Assembly (NCBI GenBank): GCA_036872755.1
Contig: JAVHNS010000003.1
Span: 1,364,001 to 1,428,000, forward strand
DNA length: 64,000 nucleotides
Origin: Orbilia blumenaviensis
Lineage: Eukaryota > Ascomycota > Orbiliomycetes > Orbiliales > Orbiliaceae
Direction: 5' to 3'
The notes below the pieces were generated by a model. That model was not told where the DNA came from and did no database searches. It saw nothing but the letters and a program-made list of their open reading frames with translations. A program made the position numbers and the translations under genes. The stretch's first letter is position 1. The number at the start of each line of letters is the position of its first letter. Below, piece after piece: positions 23,158-36,353 of this stretch.

Positions 23158-26100
23158 GCTGCTTTTGTGCAATTGTTCGGCTTGAAGGGTCTGTTCAGCC
23201 GCCGCCGACACCAGAAGCTTTGAGCTTCTTCTTTTTCTTTTCTTTCTTTTTTTTTTTTTTCCTTTCCCATTAACTATTACCTTTTACTTTACTTTTCCTA
23301 CTTGGACTTTCACGTACCTGGGGTCGGTTGAAACGATAGAGGAGAGTTTGTATATGTTTTCCCTTCACTTCCTTCGTTTACACACTGTAACAACAGCCTT
23401 GCATTCAGTGACCGGTAATGCTTTAATGACCTTTCTTCTTTGTTACTTTTTTTCACTTTATTTTATCTGTTACTACAGCATTGCCTTTGCTTTCTGCGTT
23501 TTATACATGGGAGGGATGGATTTTACTTTGATTTTTACTTCTGTTTTTCTCGCGGGCGTTCTGGTGCTATCATTCGCTTTACAAACGCGCATCGTGTTTT
23601 TTTTACAAGCTTCTGTGAAGAAGATGGAGACTTCCCGAGCTCCATGTAATGTTTCTTTTTACCTTTCTTCTGTTTTTAAGTGGTATTCTTTTCAGAATTC
23701 CTTGCAAAAGCCTATGGATCGCAAAGCTCGCTTTCCTTGTATCATCAGATTCTTTCTTTTACCTTCTGATTTCCTTGCGTCAGGGGTCCTTTGTTCCAGG
23801 GATGATATATCCTCATCCTCCTCCTGTCCGCTGTTCTTGTTCCGCTTAGACTAGCAAGTCGATACAAGAAATGGAATCAAAATATATGAACTCAATTAAT
23901 GAAGCTTCACTTTAACATAATCTATCATACTCCATAGTGATTTATCGTATCAATACATCATTCGCTCCTGCATCAATTCATAATACCTCATGTCCGCGAG
24001 ATGCCGAAAACCTCTCTCTCGTCGTTGGCGTGGTTCGATCCAATCGCTTTCGACCTTGCCGTAACCCATACACGCCATGGGGCAGTTCATTTCATCCGTC
24101 TCCTGAAGGCCATGGCCATATTTGACAGTAACGAGGAAATGAGTGGCATCTTCAGACGCCCCGTTCATGCAACACAAATCTCTCTGAACAAAAGGAGCAA
24201 GCAGACTGGGTCCACCCTTGACCTGTCATGCATGCTCTGGCAAGCTTCTTCTTTCCTCCCTTGAATTCCCCGCATTTCCCAAACATCGAACAACCCATCA
24301 ACTTGGGAAACAATAACCCAATGATTCGTCGTCATTTTTTCCAGGTATTTTGCTTTTCATGGGCTCCTATGAGCGTGGGGGGTCAACCGGCTTTCAGATG
24401 ACTTCCCTCACTGCTGGGAAACCCGACCATAGGTGAGCGAAAATGCCTCAAAACCCCAATATGTCGGTGGGCCGGTGCTGAACCTTCTGGCCCCATGATA
24501 TGGGTCCTAGAACTTGATCCAGGTCATCTAATTCCATCGTCATCTAAACTATTGCCCGGATCACACTCTAAATGGGGTTTCATCGACCAAATCCGAGTCC
24601 TTTTCTGACTCTAGTTTGCCGGCATCTTCGTCCGAAGCTATTTTGCACCCTCGTTAGGATGTCAGCCTCATCGTTGACATCTGAACCATATGTTACTGCA
24701 GAATGTCATCATGATGAATGTGATCCCTGATTGCTTCTGGAACTTGGTAGCCGCAATTCGATGAAAAGAGATCTTTTTTTAATCTGTGCAGTCATCAGCT
24801 GGGCTGAATCACGAAAGCCTCAAGCAAGCACAGTACATATATGCAATCTTGCGCCTGGCAGATCCAATCATCCATAATTGGGATACCTAACGCCGAGGCT
24901 TCTTAGCCGGATCGATCGACCCCTTCATCATTGACCTGTGCTCCCGTCGGGGCCTTGGTAAACCAGGCATTTGAGGCTTTTGGGAAAAGGATTATCAGGA
25001 GCTAGTGAAACCTGTGAAGAAAATAAAAAGTCAGGCCGTGGAGAGATCCTCGTCGCGAATTTCCCCGATACGTGTTTAATCGCTAGGAGTTCTTCTCGCT
25101 CCCAGCGGATATATTTGGGGCAGGTGAACTACCATGAGATCCGTTGCTCCGTGAAGGCAAAAAAGTCGGGCTTTCAGATGCTCCTTTTTAACTTTTGAGG
25201 TCTAAAAATACTTACCCTGACTGGCACCCATGGCCATGATTGCATCGATGGCGGCGAAATATGGTTGATCTTATGGTCCACATTGCATTTTACATATCTG
25301 GAAGACGTATTTATTTCTCTGACTAAACGCCGTTAACATTAACCCCACGCACAAACCTTTGAAGCTCCCCTTGCTGTCGTTTTCCTATGGCGTTCCCATC
25401 ACGAAAAAGAAACACGGCGAAATGTCCCTTTACTGCAAAATCTCTCGTGAGGTTTCTCCTTCTTGAGAGCAGATGTCTCGCTCGTTTTCGGATACCCGCA
25501 TTGGAAGCGACAAGGCTTCGATCGCGATCGTGGAACCCCGTATTTTACGCTTTGTGATGAGACATCTCAATTTAACAGCCCTGAAGCTCCAAGCAGCTTT
25601 CCCTTAATAACAGTTTCAAAATATTGAACAACGGAGCACGGAAGGGAAGGCACGAAGCTACCCAGCTAGCTACCGGATGGCACGTCAACCTCAAGGAAAC
25701 CTTGCAACATAGGATGTCTCGCCTACCACAGACCAGCTTGCCGTCTTGGTACGTTATGCTGTGCATCTCCGCGCAACTGCGGCCCTGATTTCGAAAGGGA
25801 AAAAGAAGCTTCGTTGGAAAAGCTTCAGGTCTAAACCGCACCAAGGAAAGTCCATCACCATCCCAACGAAGTTTGTACCTGATATTACCCTGCAAATGCA
25901 CTAGCTCTCCTGGATTTCTGATTTAATTGGGAACCACGTAGCACAAAAAGCTTGGGGCAAAAAGCGCATTAAGACAACCGAACTGTCCTCCTCCTTTAAC
26001 AAATTATATGCACTCAGATGCTTTCTCTATCACATACCCGATCCAGTCATCGCGCTGGCCAGCGGTCCAAGCAGCTGCGACAGAGGGATTTCAACCGCAA

Positions 26101-28016
26101 GAGCCACACTTCGAAGGAGATGAGGGAGGAGCGGGGAGAGGCTGGAATGGTCTGTCTGGCACCACCAGACGTGTCTGTACGAAACGGGGTCACCGGACTC
26201 CTCTTCTTGCCTTCGCTCAAGAACGCTCATATCCGATATCTCTAAGTACAAAACCGGCCCTAAATTCGAAGGGATATCCCCCTAGCTTAATTGGAGCTTA
26301 TGGAAACATCCGTTAGCCCAAGTACATGGACCCTGATATCTGGATGACCGCGAAGTGAGCTCCAGTAACCAAAATCCCGCTCCAACAGACAAACATACAT
26401 AGTACTGCGTACCTCGTAGGCTCGGGTGCAGATGCTGGGCCGGCATCTCCTGTTCCCGTTTTCGTGGGGGATTATGAATGCCACAACTTGAGCCGGTCTC
26501 ATCATATTTCGCAAGGTAATAATTGAGGTTGTCAATACGGCTCGTATCGAGGAGTATAGCTGCCGGAGGCGGCATGCGCGCATGAGCGTGGATCAATCGA
26601 GGGAGCCTGTGCAGAACCACCTGACCTCATCTGTTTTCGTGTTCAAGCATATTGAGGCCTCAAAGATCCTATATGCTCTCTCCACGGAGTATTACATATA
26701 TTTGCAGCTACATAATGCGAGGGAGTTGGGGGAGCTGTAGCTGAGCCATGCTGTGAGCTTTACGATCTCTAATCATGACCAGAGCTTCCTTGTTGTTACT
26801 GTTTTGGCCGCTTTATATCGAAAACAATTTAAACCGTTAGCCGGCTTTCTTATTATGCAAGCCAATTGATACACCTTGAATCACCCCGTACGTACAATAC
26901 TTGCAGGCAAGAGAAAAGCCTCATGATATATCCCAAACCCTTGTGACGACAGCATCATACTATCTTGGATATTGCGAAATATAAGTATTTGGAGGGTTGT
27001 CCAAACGGGCTTTCCCCATGTCCACGAACCGAATACATATCACAAGCTACGAATTTGACAGCCGTTCACAGTTCCCTCCTCCTGTTTCCCACTTCCCCAC
27101 ATTCTAGATATTTCGGGGTTCCCAATTGAAATGTCAGAAAACAGCCGGGACCCATCCATCCATCCATTTTCGTATTCCCTTTACCCCAGAGTTTCTTTTC
27201 ATGCTCATGGGGAAGAAATACGAAACGGTTTTTTACATTTTGTGATCGATGATCCCGAAAGCATGGGCCCTGTAATATCAGCACCCCATTGCGGTTGCAA
27301 GCTATTAGAGGAAATCATCAGCTTATTTTTCTCAGGTCCTGTCGGGCCATGTCACAAGGCGCGCACGCACACGGTCTCTTTTTTAGGACGTCTCTGTCGC
27401 CTCACAATTTTATATGAGGGATATTCGACTGCCCTTTCCACCCTCGCTTTTAATGTTCAGCTTTTTTTTGTTTTTGGGCTGCAATTTTTCTTTTTTTTCT
27501 CCAATGCAAACAAGAACGGAAACCAGCAGGGTTTTGTGGAGGGGGAAACATTAGAGAGTAGCAAAGCAGCCACTCACGCGTGGTTTTCGTTTCTCCACAT
27601 TCTCGCAATCGGGTTTAGTCGAGACATCTGCAATGCTGGCAGATGGGCATAACCGTGGGGGGTTTTGCGAATCACAGGTCTTCCCTTTGCAAGCGCCCAG
27701 AATTGAGAACAACCGTTTCCTTGGTGTGGGAATATGGTTTGTGGGCTTGTTAGTCAGCAACACAAGTTTTGCTGTGGGAGAATGAAATCGACTTCTCGTC
27801 GACAACCTCTTCAGATTCCGAACTTTGACCCCCCGTTTATTATTGTCCCCCTTTTTTTTTTATAGAATTGTATGTCAATTGACTATTTGCAATTATCGCA
27901 GGTTGCACTATGGAAAGGCGTGGACGAAACGGATTTGATCCCATATAGACTGAACGCCTACGGAATTTCCCCACAAGCTCGGCCCGGATTATCAAGATAC
28001 TTCTTTCACTTCTACC

Positions 28017-28036
28017 TTTTTTTTTTTTTTTTTTTT
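28017..28036. repeat. Homopolymer tract T20
   Basis: Twenty T on the plus strand within gene-free sequence. No matching A tract lies close by. Confidence 0.9.
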
Positions 28037-29953
28037 AGTCTTCTTCGTCGTCGTCTCCCTTAACTTTTCGGCTCTTACTCAAAATCCGCGGCTATTAGTG
28101 ACACGTTAGACAACATTATCTTTGTATTCCCGTAAATCGCTCGGAGAAGGTCGTACGACATAAAGTATGTACCATAGATGACATTTCCACTTCCCCCTTT
28201 AGGCCGTCGGGGCATATGGAAAGTTTAAGAAACCCATGTGTTCCAAAGATATCAGCCCATAACGTCAAGAACCGTGTTACAAACCGGCAAGAACTAGAGA
28301 ATGATATGAAAAACTTTAGCTCTAGGCTTCACTCCCAAGACGGGATCAGGGAGATACGATATCACAGCATGTCAAGGGGGCTAACCTGGCAGTTGCAAAC
28401 AAGGAAGAAAGAAAAAAAAAAAACTAAACTTTGAAGTGTTCAAAGAACACCTCATCAATGATCGACTTTCTCGACCAAGGTATATCCCGACCACGTTTCA
28501 AAAAGAAATGCGTCGAGCCGAAGCGAAGACAATCTTGAAGTTGAAGCTTGTCGAGAACAAGATATTTGATATCACGGGGTGGCATCACATACCAGTGTAA
28601 CAGAAGCTTTCAATCCCCATGCAACCGAGTACAGGTCTTCGGGAGACGTACATGCATATGACTACCTGCCGTGAAGCGGGATTTTCTGGGAATTTGATGT
28701 TCAAGGAGCTCATGACAATCACAGATCCAGCTTAACTTCAATCAATTGAGGGACCCAGTAGCGATCGCGATGTGAAAAACAGGCATCTATTGACAACGAA
28801 GCCTACTTTTTTTTTCGAAAACTATATTTGTTTATTTTTGATATCATATTCGGGATAGTCTGGAGTTCGTCTACTTGCGTATACGAACGGCGTTATGTGC
28901 GAGAAACCTTGGAAGCTCGCAAGCTCAATCCCGTCTTCCTTTCTAGGACGAGACCGTGATCGATTGGAGGCATTTGATACGTCCAGAACGCTACAGCCTT
29001 TGGGGTGATCGTGAGCAGTCAACTACATGATGCATAATATACTACAATGCTCTCCGCATTCACCAACCCGTTCAAAACTTGCATTTTGGAGAAAATGCAA
29101 ACTAGAAACAAACCCACGATCCATCCCGCGCGCCAGGTGGCATCTTTGGGTCGATCAGCGACTTGAAGGGGTTTTGGGGGACCTTTTATGCGGCCGCATA
29201 TGGAACCCCATTTGTGATCACCGTTACCCCAAGTCTTGGAATTGATGCAGTACAGTGATCAAGCTTCAGCCATTGTTCCAGAGGGTTAGAGTCGGCATAT
29301 GAAATGGAAGCCCTGGAAAAGAAATCTAAATTTGCATATGATTCACAAATTGTCGCGCGACATCGAATTTCATCTGGCTAGCTCATATCATAGGCCATTA
29401 AGCTATCTCCATTACCTAAAAACTTGTATTCCGGATCCCATCCCCACGAAAACGAGATCATCGGTGCACCGCGAGACATGAATCTAGCATCTGTGGGGTC
29501 ACAATTGTCTTTGGGAAAATAGGTTCCCGTGGTAAAACATGCCTTTTGATCCGTATAGATCCTCTTTTGCATCCGCGGTTCGGGTGTTATGAGTTACAGA
29601 GGCTCTGCGGTCTCACCGTCCGGAACATTACCTTCCCCATAATAGCTAACAGATTTAAAGTGCGCGAACGGGAACGGGTTACGTTACGGTACGTATATCG
29701 GCAAGCCGCTATAGGGATGTGTGTATGTATGTTCCTCGGAGTGGACGAAAGGAAAAACTTTCCTCAAGTAAATTAAACGGCCCTTTCCTACTTTGAATTG
29801 CATCGGCTTTTTCAGCTTAATAGGGCCTCGGAGCGGTGGAAAGCGACGGAGGTGCATGCACACGAGCAGTTTCGTAGGCACCGATGCACAATGTCTTGTG
29901 TGGCGAATTCCATATTAGTTGGCCTAACTGTCATCCCCCACCCTCTAATTTTT

Positions 29954-29955
<2 letters not shown>

Positions 29956-29984
<29 letters not shown>
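29956..29984. repeat. Homopolymer tract T29
   Basis: Twenty-nine T on the plus strand, preceded by the short AT run taatttttaa. No A partner lies nearby. Confidence 0.9.
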
Positions 29985-30796
29985 CTTCTGGGATTTCGCT
30001 ATCATATTTTCGGATTTCAGCTGCAGTTCGAAAATTTTTCTATGCAAGTTTGCTCGGTTCGGGCTTGGGGCTGGGTTGCAGTCTGGAGCTTTGTTGGATT
30101 CTTCTGTGCGCGGGCTAGAGCTGTGCTGGCCATGGCCAGGTCTTGGACCGGGCTTTTTTCTCGTTCTAGGGAATGCGAGCAAACCATACTTGCATGACGG
30201 CTTTTTAAATTTCTGTTCCATTGGCGAAGGGCCTTTTTCTGTCCGACTCTGACCGAGCGACCGGCATGCCAATTGAATTGCTCGTATTAATGTAATGCTC
30301 AACGCTTTAAACAGTAGATTTCGTATGTAGCAGTTTTTGGGGATTTTGAGCTCCTACACGCAATTGCTTAATTATTGCGTACACCCCGGCCAAATAAGGC
30401 AGTCCATTGCACGATGACAGCAACCCCGAAAGAAATTTTGCATCCCGTGCATGAATACCGAGACCGAATTTCATTTTGTGATCTGCTCTGCAGCTTAAGA
30501 AACGGGATCTGTCTTTGGTAAAGCAAAAAACGTTAATGAACCACGTATACGTATCCCTAAAATAATCTCCAAAAGTCATCTGAGTCCACGAGACCGTGGG
30601 GATGATCGATGAGATGGGATTTAAACAACTAAAAAAAAGCGAGGGGTTAGAGTAAACACAACTAATATATTAGCTAAAACCACTAAGTACAAGAGCACGG
30701 TTGACAGTCTCGAATTCAGCCCCTGGGGGGTACAGCTGAGATGGAAGCTGACATCGCAGGTTCGCTGTTTTTGGGAACCGAGTCCCCAGGGGAGAC

Positions 30797-30814
30797 CCGA
30801 GAGGTACCTCTCGG
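30797..30814. repeat. 18-bp perfect palindrome ccgagaggtacctctcgg
   Basis: Perfect dyad centred on GGTACC. It is preceded at 30783-30793 by a second dyad, tccccagggga, and near 30721 by ccccTgggg. CCG/CGG half-sites at the palindrome ends resemble Zn2Cys6-factor half-sites, but the long spacing makes that speculative. The nearest convincing gene is about 2 kb away. Confidence 0.6.
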
Positions 30815-31999
30815 TACTTTGGTTATACCTTCTGGTCCCCACGGACTGATTCTAGATTTGGATTTTTTTTTGGGGGGGGGTTGTCGGGTCTGCAGATGCC
30901 GTACGTATGTATGAATCGAACCACGAGATTAACCTCACGGGCATGAAAAATGAATCAGCATGAGGGTTTTAATTTTTAATGCAAGAACGACGAAATGTGG
31001 CTTTCTAGATCAGGCGTAAATCTCCGCATATCATGTCATACCCGTTGCGCGGCCATGGATACTCTATCTAAACACTAAACCAACAAACCATCTTCCTTTC
31101 TCTTATCTGGGAGGGAACTCGTCTTGGAGCATTGAGAGAATTTACGGACTTCTGGACAACTTCACGCACGTTAGAGTGGTATGCTAGGGAACCCGGGTGA
31201 GATTCGGGCCGGTCGAACTTTCTTCAATCCCTGGGCATTTAGTTTAACGAAAACAACAAACCCGACTGATCCAGGACGTATTTTTTCCCCATTTTGTGAT
31301 AAGAAAGAAAGAAAAAGGATTCAAAAAATCGTTGGAGATTCCATCTCGGGTCCCGACGAGCTCTCTCCCCGCATCGTATCTCTGGCCTCGCTTTGCACGT
31401 CGGCCCGGGTGTAGAGCCTATAGGTCAGTTTTACTCGAACAACTGGCGCCAAACAAGGCATATCGGATCCCAATCCAATAAACCCTTCGTCGGGATTACG
31501 GCAGGTTAACTTGATCAGACGAGAGCGAGACGAGGGTCCAAAATGCATTAGCATTAGCGCCTTCCTCAACATTACCATGTAGCCTAGGCTTGGTTTCTCT
31601 CTGAATTGGAGCTCAACCGACACATTTCGGGAAGTTCGAAGTGTTCCAGGTCTTGGAAAAACCTGTCTATGGCATGAGAAATCATGGATTTTGATGGGAG
31701 ACGAAGAAAACCAAGAGACTGGGCTAAAGCTTAGCTTGCTGGAGAAGCTGGAGGCGGCTGGAGGGAGGAATATGGTCCATGTAGGTCATTTATAGACGCT
31801 ATTCCATATTCGTGGCAAGGGTCGTGCACGGATGGCTGTTGGGGAAAGGAAGGATTCTCGTACTCGTATCGATATATCAGGTGCATCGATATTTAGCGAT
31901 TTGCGAGAGCGCTAGAGCTCTCCGGCAAGATATCGATCCCTAGCTTTAGTGGTATACAAATCGAGTATATATAGATATATCGAGTTAGTGTAGTTGCAG

Positions 32000-32841
32000 G
32001 CCCCCGCCATATACATCGTTTCCTGATATCTACTACTGTTATCGTATATTACCCCTCCGCTTAGCTCCCCGCAATATAGGCATTGCCACTCTGAGGCCGG
32101 GTATTATCAAAGTTTATTCTGTGCAGCCAACTATTTGAAGAAGCAATATGTATTTAACCCACCTAGAAATTACCTAGCTATGCGATTAAGTAGAAGTATA
32201 TTGGGACTGGTTAACCGGTTAGTAAGCTTAAGGTAGATAAATGCTTTTATATGTCTATTTGGTTCTATTTTTATTTGACAAAACAAGTGTTAAAGCCTTT
32301 ATCTTAGATTCATCTATAGATATATTTCCCTTAGATATAGATATGCTGTTATTTTCATATTTATTTATATACATGATTCTCTATGTAGGTATCAAATAGT
32401 CACTGCATTCGGTTTCATTGTGGTAGTTATTACTAGTGGAGGGGAACGATATGTTTGTGTTTATGTTGTCTACCTAGCTAGGTACCGACGGGCCTGGTTA
32501 TAATTGAATAGAACCTCTCCAGACAACTATTATTCGACTGAAAGGCCTCCTTAAGGCCGGAGGTGGTTATGTGTTTTGTTTGGCCAGTTGGGCTTGCAAG
32601 AAAAATGATATTCAGAAATAGGTCCAATTATTGATGTAGTAAAAGTTTATTACAATATTGCTATTAGTACATGACTCCAATGGCTCAGATTGTGTAGATA
32701 AAGAAAAGACAAAATGAAACATTGAAATTACATTTGGTGATTCATGTGGTAAGTTTAGTACTTCGAGAAACCTGCCATATGAATGTGGAGGAACATGTTC
32801 GAAACAGTATTATTAATGACATATAGTACAGGTTATATACT
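32000..32841. other. AT-rich segment 3' of the GLEYA gene
   Basis: TA-rich sequence with no open frame. It contains the perfect 14-bp palindrome tacctagctaggta at 32471-32484. It resembles the 54.7-54.95 kb and 9.0-9.9 kb stretches in composition, possibly decayed repeats. Confidence 0.45.
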
Positions 32842-34143
32842 TTACCTAGGAGAAAGCTCTGGTGCAGAAACGCCGTCACACGAATGTGTGACAAGATATG
32901 GAGAGGCGGTATCAGCACCTGTATCAAGGATAATATCTCCATTTGGAGCTGTGACAGTGAAGTCAAAGTTGGCATTACCGACACCATTTGCCCATAAAAT
33001 TCTGAGAGGATAATAATTTCCAGCAACCATTGAAATACTATACGTAACAGGAGTGGATGAAAGTCCCTGTTCAATGATGGCATTTGGTCGAGTGTAGCCG
33101 CTGATGGCGTTATCACCAAGCCACAAGAACACGATATCATCGTTGGCGGGGGCAGTGAAAATGTAGGTACCGCTCTCGCGGGCGTAGATATAGCCGCGGT
33201 GATGGACGCCGAGACCTTCCAAAGTATCTCCGGGTGCTGCCACCCCATATATAGTAGTCTCAGTGTTGCCAGCGATGCCGATTTTTGGAGTTATTCCACT
33301 TCCCTCAATATCCGCGGTCTTGAACCATTCGACATCGAAGGAGCTGTATAGTGGAGAGTCGCTGTTGACATATGTGTGTTTTTGGAAGATGAATGCGAGT
33401 CCTTGATTGTCACAAGACACATCCGGTGTTGGAGAGATTGGAGTAGTGGTTGGTTCCCCTGGTGCGGTAACTGTCACTGTTGTTGGGATGACTGTAGTCA
33501 CTATGACAGTTGTGGCATCACCGGGAATGGTTATGGTTGTTGAAACAGCCTCCGTCGACGTGATCGTCGTCAGGACAGTTTCAGTGGAAGCTGACTCTGT
33601 AACCGTCAAAGTCAATTGTGGAAGAGTTTCAACCTCGGTAGTAGTAGTGGTGGTTATTTCCCCTGGTGCGGTAACTGTGACTGTTTGGGGGGCTGGGTAC
33701 TTGGTGGTCGTCTTGGTAGTCGTCTTGGTGGTCGTCTTGGTGGCCGTCTTCGTGGCCGTCTTCGTGGCCGTCTTCGTGATGGTTTTAGCTGGTGGCCACT
33801 TTGTAGTCGTTTTGGTAACAGTTTTGATATGCTTCGTGGTGGTCTTGACAATCGTTTTAAATTTCGTCGTACATTTCGTAGTAGTCACTCTTTTGGTAGC
33901 CCATTTTGTAACACTCTTGGTGGTCAATTTCGTGATTGTTTGGGGGTAACAATCTATATAAGTGTAGAATTGATATTAGTATATTAGAATTAACCCATGG
34001 GTTTTCACCGTGGTATACAATACGAAATTTAGTTACTTACAATCACGCCCTTGTAACCCTCTTTCATCAGAAGGAACAGCTGAAGCGACAGCTTCATAGG
34101 CAAGGCCCATGAGCACAAGCGCCCTCGACAATGGAAAGTACAT
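32842..34143 (-). CDS. Secreted GLEYA-domain adhesin-like protein with Thr/Lys repeats
   Basis: Two exons (34143-34041 and 33953-32842; 87-nt intron, donor GTAAGT, acceptor TAG, ATACTAAT branch) give 404 aa. Residues 1-22 form a signal peptide (LVLMGLAYEAVASA core). A Thr/Lys-rich stalk (about 40-205) contains TATK/TTTK tandem units (91-119) and two TVTVTAPGE copies (about 125 and 194). A PA14-like GLEYA domain follows (about 214-398), with the hallmark NDDIVFLWLGDNA (305-317) where paired acidic residues bind the ligand calcium in the family, then NYYPLRILWANG. GLEYA domains bind carbohydrate in yeast flocculins. No GPI-anchor signal is present, so the protein may be released or wall-bound by other means. 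The ligand is unknown. Repeats in the stalk suggest length variation between strains. Confidence 0.88.
33454..33684. repeat. 27-bp near-identical direct repeats encoding TVTVTAPGE
   Basis: Copies at 33454-33480 and 33658-33684 differ by one base. They flank a Thr/Val-rich part of the adhesin stalk of about 180 bp and suggest an internal duplication. Confidence 0.75.
33701..33779. repeat. 12-bp coding minisatellite in the adhesin stalk
   Basis: About six to seven units of the type ggtcgtcttggt/ggccgtcttcgt in tandem. On the minus strand they encode TTTK and TATK. Two sequence subtypes form separate blocks, as expected from unit-by-unit duplication. Confidence 0.85.
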
Positions 34144-36353
34144 CTTGGTTCGAGGTTATAGATATTTAAACCAGATTATGCAAGTCTGTCAAATGGACTA
34201 TTACCACAGGGCCTAGGAGTGTATATGAATGGTGATGCTTCTGAATGAGCTCGAGAGAGGAAAGCAGTTTACTTTATATTCAACTTTGATACTATGAGAG
34301 AGACTGAATGAGAACACTATTATGTGGTTTTCACTGGCTAAATTTGGCGACTGGCCTGGCATCATTTGCATTTTCGCGTTCGTCAGATCGTATTCGGCCG
34401 GTCCGGTGAACTGAAATCTCTTTCTATAGCTATATCTACGTTCGGAATCGGAAGTGATGTGATGGTTTTCTAATACTTTCGTGATATCAAAATATATACC
34501 TTTCCATGTGCCGTTAGACTTTCTACTGATACATGTCTCACTGATATTTGATTGAGTCGAGGAGTGGAGAAAGTGGATTCATATATATGTTATACCCAAG
34601 AAAAGATCTCTCCTAAAATTTGTCTCACTCCAACTTATATAAGAACTAGGTAGTTTCAAGGCTGGCTAACTTGAGTGTAGTACCCATGTTCAATCACACC
34701 CTCGTCTATGGTTGTATAATCCCCTGTACAGCTGTGATAATAGATGGGTTTTATTTCATTTTACTAGCTCTATTTAGTATAGATTCACTTGCCATTGTTT
34801 GACTAGAGGAGGCTGAAATGTATCTTATAAGTAAGTACTAAAGTAAGTATTGATATCCTAAAACGAACGTGCTATGAAAACCAGTCGGCAGATAGTTCTG
34901 TGAACAAATTGCTATTTAATACCTACGTCTTGTGCAGGCATATGCGTGGTGCGCGCGCGTTTGCAAATTTGTATATCGATATATCCGCAAGTTACCAAGC
35001 CATATCTAAAGACTTTCGGGCCAACATGCATCTGTGACCAGCTGAGGATCACCTTCTATTAGCTTGCTTTCTGTCTCCCCAGCGCACATATATGCACTCT
35101 CTTGCACCTGGTCACAGTCTCGAGATCTTCGTAGCTGCTACCAAACTGGAAAATCACACATTGTAGTCAACATTGATGGTAGAACGTCTGCCGCGCTCCG
35201 ACGGCGATTTTACTATGCGAAATTAATAAGGGAGATGATGCCTTGTCGCTTCTGGGCCGATCAATTGACTTAATGACGCTCGGATGGAGCCGGTCGCAGT
35301 CGGTGTGGGTATGCGTACGAATCATCGCTGTCAGTGTGGATATAGTGCTATAGTGGTGTACGGAGTGGATATATATGTGGTGAAAATCCCGTTTTCAATC
35401 GGGCTATTAATTGGCCCACATTTCGCGACAAAAACGGTCCGATTGGGTTATGGATGTCTGCGCACAGTTCGCGGCTAACAGGAGTGTCTCGGTTCCTCCG
35501 AGCCGAATTCGAAGGTAAAATTTTCTGCAATTGAAGGCACCAGAGTGAGGCTGATTATGTGTTATTATAAATTCGACGGCCAATGTCCCGGAGAAGTTTT
35601 TAGCTAAGGGGTAAGAGAGGCATCAACTGAATAACATCCACGCTGGTCTGGAGACAGAAATCGGACTAGATGAGGAATCAACAGGCCTCCAGGTTGGTTG
35701 GAATGTCCCGGGACGAAATGGCGCCTATCGCGGATATAGACGACCCCTTGTCCAGGAGCTCCCAGACGTGGACGTCCAGCATTACCTTTTGCAAAATGCA
35801 ACACGGGGCTGACCCGATGACTTTCTCCTGATTTTTGGTATCTGATTTAGGAGATATCGTATCGTATCATATCATCTGTTACTCGAAAGAGTCATCGGTG
35901 TCTTGGGGAAAGAACTTCCTCTCGAGTTCCATGCATATGCTTTAGCTTCGAATGCTTCCATGGTTGTTCTTTGCCTCTCGACAAACGATTACGAATCGAA
36001 ACCCCGGCAGCGCTGGACCCTGACCAACCAAAGGATCGTGACTCGCCACGGGAAGTGTCAGGTTATATCAAATCTAACTAACCGCCGTCATAAAAAATAA
36101 AATTTCCATTTCTTTTCTCCTGCATATTCCCCGCAAAGGAACTCCGTCTCCTTTTCTTGCGTTATTTCCTAAAAAAGTGCCCGCATCGCGATCAGCTGCT
36201 CCAGAGCTCCAGAGCCTGCAGGTCCGGCCCGGTTATCTCCCGGATCATCTCCAAGTCACCATACACCCTGAATCATACCACCCTGCATACGTGCCGGGGA
36301 GCTCGGTAGTATCCGAGATAAGCCAAAATATCTAATATCCATCCCAAACACCT
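34144..36353. other. Intergenic between divergent GLEYA and CCDC97-like genes
   Basis: About 2.2 kb with no supported gene; open frames are 70 codons or fewer. It should contain both promoters. Nothing else recognised. Confidence 0.6.

Larger units (their letters stand above)
23158..31999. other. Kinase 3' flank and large gene-poor region
   Basis: The first 0.7 kb is T-rich and looks like a 3' UTR; the overlapping frames there encode Phe/Leu-rich strings typical of T-rich DNA. From 24 to 32 kb no frame has family resemblance. The longest (27131-27652, plus, 173 codons) is of poor composition and is rejected. Two further T20-T29 tracts and a cluster of palindromes near 30.8 kb are the only structure noticed. 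No RNA gene seen. Confidence 0.5.

Noticed and set aside
23348..23854. 168-codon plus-strand frame downstream of the kinase gene
   Set aside because: Phe/Leu/Ser-rich product is what T-rich 3' UTR sequence encodes; no domain and no independent promoter-like leader.
27131..27652. 173-codon plus-strand frame
   Set aside because: Contains a poly-Phe stretch from a T-run, no recognisable family, no splice partners.
33407..33949. 180-codon plus-strand Val-rich frame
   Set aside because: Antisense shadow of the Thr/Lys repeats of the GLEYA gene.
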